Below are positions 36,300 through 44,457 of a DNA stretch of 64,000 bases, in pieces; position 1 is the stretch's first letter, and the number at the start of each line of letters is the position of its first letter. A model generated the notes under the pieces. That model worked only from the letters and a program-made list of their open reading frames with translations. It searched no databases and was not told where the DNA came from. Origin of the DNA: Maribacter arenosus (GTDB lineage Bacteria; Bacteroidota; Bacteroidia; Flavobacteriales; Flavobacteriaceae). Made by a program: the position numbers and the translations under genes. The DNA lies in the NCBI RefSeq assembly GCF_014610845.1, contig NZ_JABTCG010000002.1:310001-374000 (forward strand). Reading direction: 5' to 3'.

Positions 36300-36737
36300 A
36301 TGGAAAGAAAAGAATTTAAAACGACTATCAATGCCCCTAGGGAAAAAGTTTGGAAGGTGTTATGGGGCGATAGCACCTACCCCAAATGGACGGCCCCTTT
36401 TGGGGAAGGTTCCCGTGCCGAGACCGATTGGAAGGAAGGCAGCAAAGTGCATTTTCTTAGCGCCGATGGAGGGGGAATGGTTTCCCGAATCGCTAAGAAC
36501 CGACCCAATGAATTTATGTCCATAGAACATTTGGGCATTGCAAAGAACGGTGTGGAGGATACCACGAGCGAAAAAGTAAAGGAATGGAAAGGCGCCATGG
36601 AAAACTACTCCCTTTTAGACAAAGAAGGCAAAACAATGCTATTAGTTGCCATGGATATAGCTGATGAATATCTCGATTATTTTGTGAAAGTATGGCCAAA
36701 AGCATTTGAAAAGGTAAAGGAACTTTCGGAAAAATAG
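36300..36737 (+). CDS. SRPBCC/AHSA1-like protein
   Basis: 145 residues of the START-related SRPBCC fold: FKTTINAPREKVWKVLWGDSTYPKWTAPFGEG at the N terminus and a C-terminal helix LDYFVKVWPKAFEKVKELSE. These bind hydrophobic ligands or act as Hsp90-activator-like proteins; the ligand is unknown. Same strand as the VOC gene upstream with a 12-bp gap. Confidence 0.88.
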   Translation: MERKEFKTTINAPREKVWKVLWGDSTYPKWTAPFGEGSRAETDWKEGSKVHFLSADGGGMVSRIAKNRPNEFMSIEHLGIAKNGVEDTTSEKVKEWKGAMENYSLLDKEGKTMLLVAMDIADEYLDYFVKVWPKAFEKVKELSEK

Positions 36738-36768
36738 CACCTAAGACAATCCCTTAAATTAATTCATT

Positions 36769-37158
36769 ATGAAAACAAATCCCGTAGTATGGTTCGAAAT
36801 CTATGTTGACGAACTACCAAGAGCACAAAAATTTTACGAAACGGTATTCGACCTGACCTTGAACGAACTTCCAACGCCGGATGCTGTGGATGATGGCATG
36901 AAAATGTTAGCGTTTCCAAGCGATATGGAATCGAAGAATAGTGCCTCGGGCGCACTGGTCAAAATGGAAGGCTTTAAGGCCGGCAACAACAGTACCATCG
37001 TATATTTTGCCAGTGAGGATTGCAGTATCGAGGAAGCACGGATAGCGGCCGCAGGAGGAAATGTCCATAAGTCCAAAGTATCACTTGGGGACTACGGTTT
37101 TATGGTGCTCGCCAATGATACCGAAGGTAATATGTTCGGCATACATTCGATGGCCTAA
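36769..37158 (+). CDS. VOC-family protein
   Basis: 129 residues with the VOC start VVWFEIYVDELPRAQKFYETVFDL and end YGFMVLANDTEGNMFGIHSM. Related to the YdcE/27-kDa antigen-type single-module VOC proteins. Second VOC gene of this cluster, but quite different in sequence from the one at 35874, so not a recent duplicate. It lies 5 bp before the DUF1801-SRPBCC fusion gene. Confidence 0.88.
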   Translation: MKTNPVVWFEIYVDELPRAQKFYETVFDLTLNELPTPDAVDDGMKMLAFPSDMESKNSASGALVKMEGFKAGNNSTIVYFASEDCSIEEARIAAAGGNVHKSKVSLGDYGFMVLANDTEGNMFGIHSMA

Positions 37159-37163
37159 TTATT

Positions 37164-37943
37164 ATGAAAACCGATAAAATAAAAACAGTCGATGAGTATA
37201 TAAAAGCGTTCCCCAGGGGGAAACAGACCCTATTGACAAACATACGAGCGGTAATAAGGGAAGTTGCGCCACATGCGGAGGAAGGTATTAGCTACGGAAT
37301 GCCGGCTTATAAACTAGGAGGCAAACCCTTGGTTTACTTTGCCGCCTTCGATAAACATATAGGCTTCTATGCCACTCCTACGGGTCACTCGGCAATCAAA
37401 AAAGAATTGTCAATTTATAAACAGGGCAAAGGATCTGTGCAATTCCCGTTGGGCGAAACCCTGCCAATTGAACTGATAAAAAAAATTGTGAAATTTAGAG
37501 TCCAAGAAAACACATCCAGTATGAAAACAACCGATAAAATCAGCATTACCTCAACCGTGAATAACAATATCAAAACGGTTTGGAAAACTTGGACAAAACC
37601 GGAACATATCAAAAATTGGAACAACGCTTCTGACGATTGGCATACCACCAAGGCTAAAAATGACCTAAAAGTAGGTGGCAAATTCAGTTCAAGGATGGAG
37701 GCCAAAAACGGCAGTATGGGCTTTGATTTTGGGGGTACATATGATGAGGTGATCCCTAACAAATATATCTCATATACGCTTGACGATGGCAGAAAGGTTA
37801 CCATCCATTTTGTAGAAACAGTAAATGGTATTAGGGTTACGGAAACATTTGAACCAGAGAGCGAGAACCCAAAGGATATGCAGCGACAGGGTTGGCAGGC
37901 CATATTGGATAATTTCAAACGCTATGTAGAAGCGGTTAATTAG
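37164..37943 (+). CDS. DUF1801-SRPBCC fusion protein
   Basis: 259 residues. Residues 1-117 are a DUF1801 domain (VDEYIKAFPRGKQTLLTNIRAVIREVAPHAEEGISYGMPAYKLGGKPLVYFAAFDKHIGFY). Residues 120-259 are an AHSA1-type SRPBCC domain (ISITSTVNNNIKTVWKTWTKPEHIKNWNNASDDWHT ... GWQAILDNFKRYVEA). The two are usually separate genes, and the junction holds an internal Met at 37521 exactly where a free SRPBCC protein would begin, so both a fusion and an internally started product are possible. Confidence 0.87.
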   Translation: MKTDKIKTVDEYIKAFPRGKQTLLTNIRAVIREVAPHAEEGISYGMPAYKLGGKPLVYFAAFDKHIGFYATPTGHSAIKKELSIYKQGKGSVQFPLGETLPIELIKKIVKFRVQENTSSMKTTDKISITSTVNNNIKTVWKTWTKPEHIKNWNNASDDWHTTKAKNDLKVGGKFSSRMEAKNGSMGFDFGGTYDEVIPNKYISYTLDDGRKVTIHFVETVNGIRVTETFEPESENPKDMQRQGWQAILDNFKRYVEAVN

Positions 37944-37990
37944 TATTTAAAATTTGTAATTGTAAGTCGGCCCCTTATAGCGAAAGAAAA

Positions 37991-38443
37991 ATGAAAACAA
38001 TTTTTGACCAGAAAATCAAGGAGGCCCTAATTGAAAGAATCGAAAAAATCAATGAAACCGACCAAGCCCAATGGGGCAAAATGAACGTTTACCAAATGGT
38101 CAGGCACAACACCTATTGGAATGGCTGGATATTGGGCCAAGACAAGCATAGCTACACACAGTCTTTTATGGGAAAACTATTCGGAAAAAGGGTGTTGAAG
38201 AATATGGTAAAAGACGAAAAACCTTTGGATAAAAATATTCCGACTTCCGTTCAGTTCAAAGTGAAAGAAATAAGCGGCGATTTGGATACAGAGAAGGCAA
38301 AATGGATTTCATTGATTAAAGCCTTTGACAATTATGATAATCCTGACTTTGTACACGACTTCTTCGGAAAAATGACAAAGGAACAAATTGGAATTCTGGC
38401 TTATAAACATACCGACCATCATTTAAGGCAGTTTGGGGCTTAA
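37991..38443 (+). CDS. DUF1569 (DinB-like) protein
   Basis: 150 residues, four-helix-bundle protein of the DUF1569 family in the DinB superfamily: IEKINETDQAQWGKMNVYQMVRHNTYWNGWILG at the start, the C-terminal EQIGILAYKHTDHHLRQFG with conserved histidines. DinB-fold proteins include metal-dependent thiol transferases. Last gene of this accessory run, before the mobile-element boundary. Confidence 0.87.
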   Translation: MKTIFDQKIKEALIERIEKINETDQAQWGKMNVYQMVRHNTYWNGWILGQDKHSYTQSFMGKLFGKRVLKNMVKDEKPLDKNIPTSVQFKVKEISGDLDTEKAKWISLIKAFDNYDNPDFVHDFFGKMTKEQIGILAYKHTDHHLRQFGA

Positions 38444-38520
38444 CACATTTACCAGACTGAAAACGCGATCCCAGCAAATTAGAGTTGTCTTCTAATGCTG
38501 CCAAACCAACCATTAATTTC

Positions 38521-38599
38521 CTCCCCCAAGTTCTCTACGAAAAAAGCCACCCATTTTCATGGATGGCCAGGTGTCGCTTTTAGCTCCTCCTCTTGGGCT
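38521..38599. repeat. 79-bp direct repeat, copy 1
   Basis: Identical to 38627-38705 at 106-bp spacing. On the reverse strand it reads tRNA-Asn 3' end (17 nt of T/acceptor stem), then an intrinsic terminator (stem GCCATCCAT/ATGGGTGGC at 38546-38567, then six T at 38545-38540). After the tRNA end, copy 1 diverges into a GC-rich stretch (38600-38626). Confidence 0.9.
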
Positions 38600-38626
38600 T
38601 ACCTCGGCTACGCTCGGCACAGGCTT

Positions 38627-38705
38627 CTCCCCCAAGTTCTCTACGAAAAAAGCCACCCATTTTCATGGATGGCCAGGTGTCGCTTTTAGCTCCTCCTCTT
38701 GGGCT
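38627..38705. repeat. 79-bp direct repeat, copy 2
   Basis: Second copy of the 38521-38599 repeat. Its tRNA-derived end runs on into the longer tRNA-Asn fragment. The terminator hairpin is at 38652-38673. Confidence 0.9.
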
Positions 38706-38733
38706 CGAACCAAGGACCCTCTGATTAACAGTC
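38690..38733 (-). pseudogene. tRNA-Asn (GTT) 3' half, likely attachment site
   Basis: Reverse strand carries the anticodon loop CTGTTAA (anticodon GTT), the 3' anticodon stem TCAGA, a variable loop, T arm CTTGG-TTCGAGC-CCAAG and the acceptor strand AGGAGGA with discriminator G. The 5' half (acceptor TCCTCCT and D arm) is missing; homology stops inside the anticodon stem. With an integrase gene 140 bp away this is the expected scar of integration at a tRNA anticodon loop. Confidence 0.85.
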
Positions 38734-38875
38734 GGTTTACTTATGGTTCCATATGGTTTTATATGCCTTGAAATGCCCATTTTATGGGTATTTTACTTAT
38801 CTTTAATATCAATACAAACCATTTAAAATCAAAAAAAGCACGCCAAAAGCACGCCACTTTTTTAAGCTGATAATT

Positions 38876-40192
38876 ATGGCCACAATCAAGATAGCCTTTG
38901 ATAAACGGGCAGATCACAAAACTAAAGATAAAAAATATCCTTTGGTATTGCGTCTAGGGCACGACAGAAAAACACGTGATATACCTTTCAATTTACATTT
39001 GAAAGATAATCAGTATGATTTTTCAACCGGAAAGATAACTGGAATCATGAACGCTACAAGACATACCAAGCGCACCCGAAAAATTTATTCGGATGTCGAT
39101 TTATGGATGGATGAGCATGGAGGCGAAATAAAGAATTGGGAGATAAAAAAGTTGAAATCTGAAATCGAACGAATATTCTTCAAGAAATCTCCATCACATT
39201 CCATACTCAATCATGGTGCGGTCTATCTTAATCGGCTTCGACTTGAAGAACGTTTTTCCACAGCAAGTTCTTACGAAGACGCTCTGAAAGCCTTGATCAA
39301 ATTCCGTAAAAGTCTAAAAGGGGAGGATGATACGGTTTTAATCAAAACACTTTTTGAATTAAAGGACGGCAAATTAAAAGTGCTCGATGATTACAATGAT
39401 TTGGATATGGAAATCAAGGCCATGGACTACGCCTTTTCAAAAGATTTTAAGGCATACATGAGTAACCGCTATAAATCAAAAAATACGCCCGCTATACACC
39501 TTAGGAGCTTACAGGCCATTATGAACGATGCAGGAAAAACATATCAAGACCTAAAAGACCATAAGCCGTTGTCGAGTATTAAAAAGCAAAGTCATGAGAA
39601 TGCACCTGCCCCTCTAAGTTTAGAAGATATCAACGCTATCAGAAAGTTAAAATTAGAAGCTCGCACTTCGATATGGGATACCCGCAATTTTTTATTGTTT
39701 ATGTTCAACAACATGGGCATGAACCATTTTGACATGGCCATTTTAAAACGTTTTCAATTCAACGACAATCGCATCAAATATTTTCGTAAAAAAACTATTT
39801 ATGAAGGAGATTACTTTAGCGTTCTACAAAATGAAGAATCCCTTAAAATCATTGGGTATTACCTAAACGGCAAAAATGATGACGAGTACCTATTTCCTAT
39901 AATTCCAGAAAATACAACGCCCGAAAGATTACATACAGTAAATAATGGAAAGGTCAAAACATTCAATAAGTATGCTAAAAGAATTGCGAAATTGGCAGGG
40001 ATTGAAAAAAAGATAACTACATATACCATAAGAGATACTTGGACAAACATCGGCTTGGACATGGGTATCGACATCCGCAAAATTTCATCGGGCCTTGGGC
40101 ATTCTAGTGTTCAGGTAACAGAAAAGCATTATGGAAAAAGCGTTTCAGAGAAAATACTGGACGAAATAAATGCCAAAATCACATCATCATAG
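38876..40192 (+). CDS. Tyrosine recombinase/integrase
   Basis: 438 residues of the Bacteroidota phage-integrase type: N-terminal arm-binding and SAM-like core-binding regions (about 1-250), then a catalytic domain. TYTIRDTWTNIGLDMG contains the second Arg box, ISSGLGHSSVQVTEKHYGK holds the conserved His, and the nucleophile is Tyr419. The first Arg box has the pattern NNMGMNHFDMAILK in which the canonical Arg is not obvious, as in the IntDOT-like family. It sits 140 bp from the tRNA-Asn fragment and should integrate and, with a directionality factor, excise the element. Confidence 0.93.
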   Translation: MATIKIAFDKRADHKTKDKKYPLVLRLGHDRKTRDIPFNLHLKDNQYDFSTGKITGIMNATRHTKRTRKIYSDVDLWMDEHGGEIKNWEIKKLKSEIERIFFKKSPSHSILNHGAVYLNRLRLEERFSTASSYEDALKALIKFRKSLKGEDDTVLIKTLFELKDGKLKVLDDYNDLDMEIKAMDYAFSKDFKAYMSNRYKSKNTPAIHLRSLQAIMNDAGKTYQDLKDHKPLSSIKKQSHENAPAPLSLEDINAIRKLKLEARTSIWDTRNFLLFMFNNMGMNHFDMAILKRFQFNDNRIKYFRKKTIYEGDYFSVLQNEESLKIIGYYLNGKNDDEYLFPIIPENTTPERLHTVNNGKVKTFNKYAKRIAKLAGIEKKITTYTIRDTWTNIGLDMGIDIRKISSGLGHSSVQVTEKHYGKSVSEKILDEINAKITSS

Positions 40193-40334
40193 GAAATAGA
40201 CTAGTTCAATTATAACTACCATAAACTTAGTTATGTCGGGGGTTGATCTCGGAATTATCCAAATGAGCAGAAAGCGGTTTTTGGTTTTCTATTTGTCCTA
40301 GCAAATAGATTCTTTTCTTTCTTCTCCCTATCCA

Positions 40335-40357
40335 CAAAAAAGCGCCCGTCAGGGCGC
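40335..40357 (-). terminator. Rho-independent terminator of the mob operon
   Basis: On the reverse strand GCGCCC (40357-40352), loop TGAC, GGGCGC (40347-40342), then six T. It lies 33 bp after the MobA stop. Confidence 0.9.
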
Positions 40358-40389
40358 AAAATCCTTTACCGAAAGTACCTCTATTAAAT

Positions 40390-42702
40390 TTAACACGGAA
40401 GCCCCATACCCCTACTTTTCCTCTTGTTTTTTGTAAAATCAGTAAACTCGTCCTTGAACCCATTATACATATCTTCGGTTTTTGTACTGCTACCGCCCAA
40501 TATTGAACTGATAGCATAAGCACCTTTGCGCAGTACATAGTTTTGCTGGATACTGGATTGTCTTTCGGATGCCACGATTATACTTTCACGAAGACCATTA
40601 TCCATATGGTGCTGCACCATCTCACGATGTAAGTTCGGGTAGACTTTTTCGGCCGTTAACATAAAGGCCACTTTACTATACACGCCTCTTTCCATAAGAT
40701 GTCCTGACCAAAGGTTTTCGAGCCTGTTCCTCCCATCTTCAACCAAGTTATTGATAACGGGTCGCTGTTCTTTTAATGTTTCGGTCAAATTAGGAATTGA
40801 ACTCAAATAAAGGCTTGTTCTTCTGGGCAAGGTATGAGCTGATTCGTTGCGCGTATAAATGGATTTGATTTTAAAGCCTTCCTCACCTATTGTAAAATAG
40901 AACCCCTTAGCATTGAAAAGGGCGATATAGTCCTTTGCCGATTTTTCAAATGGTGAATGCCTACGTTCGGCATCCTTTATATAAGCACTTAATGCCAAGC
41001 TTTCGTACTGCGTTTTGAATTCGGGGTTCATTCTTTTATAGAGCTTGGGGAATATCATCGGCAAGAACATAGCGGTCGCCGTCAGTTTGGGACTGTTGTC
41101 AGAAGATTGTTCCGTCAACATTTGGAACATCAAATGGTTTTGCCGAACAAAGCCCGTGGATACATAGTTTTCCATTTCCTTCGGAAAAGATAGCTTGCCC
41201 AGTTTTACAGGAATCGTATGTCTATCCGAATTCGTAAAGGACAATTGGTTATCATGATACTTTACGCCCAACGCTTGGAACAAGAGACGGACACTTCCCT
41301 GCTCCGTGCCGACATTGAAGATTTTATTTTTTAATACCTTACCAATGAGCTTGAATTTGCTTTCCAAGGTTTCCTGTTCCTTTTTGGTTTCCAATTCATA
41401 TAATCTTTGCCTGACCATCGGAAAGGTATTTCCTAAAGCTTTCCTGAGTTCCGTCCTTTGATTTCTTTGGAGGTAACGTTCCAGGAAATTATGTTTTTTT
41501 GAGGCCATCAAGCTCGGTAAGATATCTCCGAAGTTCTTGGTCATGATATGCTCCGAAAGTAGTCCTTGTTGTTTGGAGGATTGCAGATATGATGTGGTCA
41601 ATGCTTCTTTTATCAGCTTTTGCATTTCCAATTTGAACTGCTTGCTTTCGGTATCGATTTGCGTGGGTGCGTTGTCGTTACCGAAAATATCCAAACGGTT
41701 TTGCATTCGGATGTTTCGGGAAAGTTCCCTTGCCCTGAAAACATACATCGATTTGTCATAGATGGTAAATCCTTCAGTGGTTTCTTCTTTCTTGTCCAGT
41801 TTTATGTCGATATCCTGATATTCTTTTAGGACTTCACCGAGTTCTTGTGGATGGATGGTTCGAAAAAGGTCATAGGTTGTTTCTATCTGTTTCAGCAGTC
41901 TTTTCCGGTGCATTGGCAACAGCTTCGATTTGGAATGTACATCAAATACCTTTTGTAGTTTCGGGCCGCTTAGATTATGGTGTACCTCGGAGCCGTTGAT
42001 GAAATTTGTTCGATATCCCTTTTGGTTGTCCAGTCCGTACTTTACCCCTATCCTTCCCGTTTCGTTCTTTGTGGTCTTTACTTCAATGTGATAGGGCTTG
42101 ACCAATCTTGCCAGTTCATCGAAACTCCGCATCTTATGTTTTTGGTTGATGCTATTGAGTACATCTTGTAAGTAATACCTCGTTCCCTTTTCAGCATCCA
42201 TGCCGAACTGTAGTTCGGGTAATCTGTGAATCGGAAGTTGCTCTTTCCGTTTTGTTGTCGGAGCTTCGTACAGGCCATATTTTTTTTCCAAATGCTGCCG
42301 TGTCGCCATGCTCCTTCTATGGCTATTGAAGATACCTAGTACCTGTCCATTTTCCTTTACGTTGGTCGTTACAATATGGACGTGTTCATGCTCGGTATCC
42401 GTATGTCTGACTACGACATAGGGCTGCTCCCCGTAGCCCATATTCTCCATATACTCCATGGAAATCTTTAGGAAAGTATTGTCGTCTAGGTGTTCCCCAT
42501 GGGGAAGGTTCAAGCTGATGTGCGCATAGCGATTTTTGGTGGCATTGCGCTGTCCCTGAAAATGGAGGACGCTCCCGAAGAACTTTGGCGATATGCTTTG
42601 GGAAAACGTGTTGCCGTACCCCATTATTCGCATACCTTCTTTTCCAAGAACGTACTTCAACGTTCCCTGACAGGTATCGCCATAGATCAGCTTCGCTATC
42701 AT
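40390..42702 (-). CDS. MobA-type relaxase (mobilization nuclease)
   Basis: 770 residues. The N-terminal relaxase domain has the metal-binding triad His105-x-His107-x-His109 in EHEHVHIV, preceded by NRYAHISLNLPHGEHL and VVVRHTDTE, and a nearby catalytic-Tyr candidate at MGYG/Tyr29. The remaining 550 residues are helical and specific to this class. It nicks oriT and pilots the strand into a conjugation pore provided by another element. The start is 2 bp downstream of MobC's stop. Confidence 0.92.
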   Translation of the reverse strand: MIAKLIYGDTCQGTLKYVLGKEGMRIMGYGNTFSQSISPKFFGSVLHFQGQRNATKNRYAHISLNLPHGEHLDDNTFLKISMEYMENMGYGEQPYVVVRHTDTEHEHVHIVTTNVKENGQVLGIFNSHRRSMATRQHLEKKYGLYEAPTTKRKEQLPIHRLPELQFGMDAEKGTRYYLQDVLNSINQKHKMRSFDELARLVKPYHIEVKTTKNETGRIGVKYGLDNQKGYRTNFINGSEVHHNLSGPKLQKVFDVHSKSKLLPMHRKRLLKQIETTYDLFRTIHPQELGEVLKEYQDIDIKLDKKEETTEGFTIYDKSMYVFRARELSRNIRMQNRLDIFGNDNAPTQIDTESKQFKLEMQKLIKEALTTSYLQSSKQQGLLSEHIMTKNFGDILPSLMASKKHNFLERYLQRNQRTELRKALGNTFPMVRQRLYELETKKEQETLESKFKLIGKVLKNKIFNVGTEQGSVRLLFQALGVKYHDNQLSFTNSDRHTIPVKLGKLSFPKEMENYVSTGFVRQNHLMFQMLTEQSSDNSPKLTATAMFLPMIFPKLYKRMNPEFKTQYESLALSAYIKDAERRHSPFEKSAKDYIALFNAKGFYFTIGEEGFKIKSIYTRNESAHTLPRRTSLYLSSIPNLTETLKEQRPVINNLVEDGRNRLENLWSGHLMERGVYSKVAFMLTAEKVYPNLHREMVQHHMDNGLRESIIVASERQSSIQQNYVLRKGAYAISSILGGSSTKTEDMYNGFKDEFTDFTKNKRKSRGMGLPC

Positions 42703-42704
42703 TC

Positions 42705-43082
42705 CTATTTTTCGTTTATGATTTCCAAAAGTTGGTAAAGCAATTCATTGGTTATTTGTATTTCGTTTTGCAAACTACTGTTAGGGCTTCGCAGATTTTT
42801 ACGGTGTGCAAGCTTGACCAGTTGGTTGATATTGTTTCCGATTTTGTTGAAATGATAGGCAAGGTTAGAAGTGTCGGGAAGCCTATCCTTTTCCTCTGAC
42901 CCTTGTTGCAAAATCAATCTTCTGAGTAACGGACTTATCGTTCCCCTTTTGGAAATATCCAAGCCATAGGATTCGCAAATTTTTCTCAATTTGTCGTATT
43001 CCGTATCGTTGAACCTAAGCATTACGTTATGGTATCGCTTCTTGTTTCCCAATCGTTTTCGACCTCTTTTCTGTTGTTCCAT
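42705..43082 (-). CDS. MobC-like relaxosome accessory protein
   Basis: 125 residues. Basic N terminus (MEQQKRGRKRLGNKKRYHN), a ribbon-helix-helix-like segment (VMLRFNDTEYDKLRKICESYGL), then the conserved mobilization helix NLAYHFNKIGNNINQLVKLAHR. It should bind oriT and open the DNA for MobA. It forms an operon with MobA. The origin of transfer is usually just upstream (43083-43330), but I could not define the nick site. Confidence 0.88.
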   Translation of the reverse strand: MEQQKRGRKRLGNKKRYHNVMLRFNDTEYDKLRKICESYGLDISKRGTISPLLRRLILQQGSEEKDRLPDTSNLAYHFNKIGNNINQLVKLAHRKNLRSPNSSLQNEIQITNELLYQLLEIINEK

Positions 43083-43330
43083 TTTCGTTGCTTTTCAGGG
43101 CAAAACACTTCGTCAGAAGTAGACGATTCTAAGTTACTTAGAATACACCTCGCTATCCGTTTCACGGATAAATATAAGTTATAGATTTCTATTACAACTA
43201 TCTTATATTCAATTATTTAACCCATAATATCAGATAAGTCCATATGGATTCAAATGGGTACAGATATAAAATTTATCTGGTCTAATATGGTATTGAAATA
43301 ATGCAAAAAAATACGGAAGTGTTCAAGTTT
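43083..43330. other. Upstream region of mobC, probable oriT location
   Basis: About 250 bp with no ORF, AT-rich, containing short dyads around 43236-43262. By analogy with other MobA/MobC elements the transfer origin is expected here. No nick consensus was recognised. Confidence 0.4.
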
Positions 43331-43505
43331 TTTGTGGGTAGGGAGAAAAAAGAGCAAGCGGCCTTTTCGCCGCTTGGACTTTTGCGCGGCCGCGAGGGGG
43401 TCGTGCAAAACCGGAACGGAAAGGCTTCATGGACGGACCGGCTAAGCATGTCCGAACGGGAAGGATTGGAGTGGAGTTTTTGTACGACTTCCGCAGCGGC
43501 TTGGG
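43331..43505. ncRNA. 175-bp structured element, copy 1
   Basis: Pairs with a diverged copy at 44841-45015. Hairpin 1: CAAGCGG (43355-43361) and CCGCTTG (43370-43376), 8-nt loop. A long-range stem joins 43400-43410 (GTCGTGCAAAA) to 43478-43488 (TTTTGTACGAC) with one G-T pair, and encloses a smaller stem around CGGAC/GTCCG. Bases differ from copy 2 in the long stem, but pairing is kept. Followed by a -7-like box (43570) for the cargo gene. Whether it acts as RNA or DNA is not known. Confidence 0.6.
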
Positions 43506-43569
43506 TATGCTTGGATGAATAAAAAAAGTTAAAAAGAGTATTACGTAATTCTTTAAAATCTGTACTCGG

Positions 43570-43577
43570 TATCTTTG
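43570..43577 (+). promoter_or_regulatory. Candidate -7 element of the cargo gene
   Basis: TATCTTTG, an exact TAnnTTTG match, 70 bp before the ATG at 43648 (49 bp before the alternative TTG at 43627). Confidence 0.5.
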
Positions 43578-43647
43578 GACAATATCAAAATCTTATAATG
43601 TAAACTACAAGAAAATTTAAAGCACTTTGATAAGTATTAGCGACAGA

Positions 43648-44163
43648 ATGTTCATTACAAAAGAGGTCAATTCGGCTACGGTAACCTATTTTAAAAAGTC
43701 GGTTCTTCGTAAACTTTTGATGACTTTTTCCTTCGAACCGTTATCAAATGATAATACTATTACGGACTTGTTCAGAAGCGTCAACCATTATGAGTTTGAC
43801 TTGCCCTATGAAATCAGACTTGGACTATTCGAAATGCTGTGGCGATTCAAAAACAGCCTTGAAAAAGATGAACTTACCTCGCTGTACTTTTGGGGCCTCA
43901 ACCAAAAATACATGTGCTATTTCGAGGATTATTTAGCTGGTTGTGATACCTATTCGGAAAAGAAATTCGATATGGAATTTGGCAGGTCTCTTGCCTATAA
44001 AATCTATGAACCCAATGCTAGTGGATTGGAGGAGGATGTTATGGAAGAACTCAAACTGCTCTTATGTAATTTCGCAAGTGAATTTGATCTTTCGCTGGTT
44101 GATAAATATACCTATGGGGATATCTATGAAATAATGGAAATGTACTGCTCAGAAATAAATTGA
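43648..44163 (+). CDS. Unknown cargo protein of the mobilizable element
   Basis: 171 residues from ATG 43648; a TTG at 43627 would add seven residues and cannot be excluded. Acidic, helical, aromatic-rich (FEDYLAGCDTYSEKKFDMEFGRSLAYKIYEP), no signal or membrane segment, no domain I recognise. It is the only forward-strand gene between the two structured elements, with its own putative promoter, and is separate from the reverse-strand excisionase-like pair. Position on an element suggests an accessory or defence-type role, but nothing in the sequence proves that. Confidence 0.7.
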   Translation: MFITKEVNSATVTYFKKSVLRKLLMTFSFEPLSNDNTITDLFRSVNHYEFDLPYEIRLGLFEMLWRFKNSLEKDELTSLYFWGLNQKYMCYFEDYLAGCDTYSEKKFDMEFGRSLAYKIYEPNASGLEEDVMEELKLLLCNFASEFDLSLVDKYTYGDIYEIMEMYCSEIN

Positions 44164-44185
44164 TTTTTATCGAATCTTCCTGCAG

Positions 44186-44455
44186 TTACAAGCTCGGTCC
44201 TCTACCACGGGATTTACCTTTCTTCCTTTTAAGCATATCGTCCTTGCTTACATCCAACGATTCGTTCTTCTTGATATTTATGGATAGTTTGGCTTCATCG
44301 ATAAATTGTTGCATACCCATATGCATCGGATTTTTTGATAATAGCTTCCCTTGGTTCTGAAGAATGTGCGTTTCTAGGTTCAACTCCTTTGCCACACGGT
44401 AGCCCAGATTAAAGGAACTTTTAAATTTTTCGTCTACTTTGATTTCTTCTTCCAT
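44186..44455 (-). CDS. Small element protein of unknown function
   Basis: 89 residues, hydrophilic, highly basic end (KRKKGKSRGRGPSL). The N-terminal part (MEEEIKVDEKFKSSFNLGYRVAKELNLETHIL) is acidic. It starts 2 bp after the HTH gene's stop, so it is probably in its operon. No domain recognised; conserved position beside an excisionase-like gene suggests a role in transfer or excision control. Confidence 0.7.
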   Translation of the reverse strand: MEEEIKVDEKFKSSFNLGYRVAKELNLETHILQNQGKLLSKNPMHMGMQQFIDEAKLSINIKKNESLDVSKDDMLKRKKGKSRGRGPSL

Positions 44456-44457
44456 GA

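Larger units (their letters stand above)
38444..38875. other. Element boundary region: tandem repeats and tRNA fragment
   Basis: 432 bp without a real gene. It holds two 79-bp direct repeats (38521 and 38627), each with a reverse-strand terminator hairpin and the 3' end of tRNA-Asn, and then the tRNA 3' half at 38690-38733. Small ORFs across the repeats are artefacts of that sequence. Confidence 0.8.

Noticed and set aside
38495-38771. Three overlapping ORFs of 64-70 codons across the 79-bp repeats
   Set aside because: They repeat the same peptide because of the DNA repeat and cross terminator hairpins and tRNA sequence.
43301-43522. 73-codon ORF over structured element copy 1
   Set aside because: The frame does not align with any ORF of copy 2 as a related protein, and the sequence is explained by base pairing.
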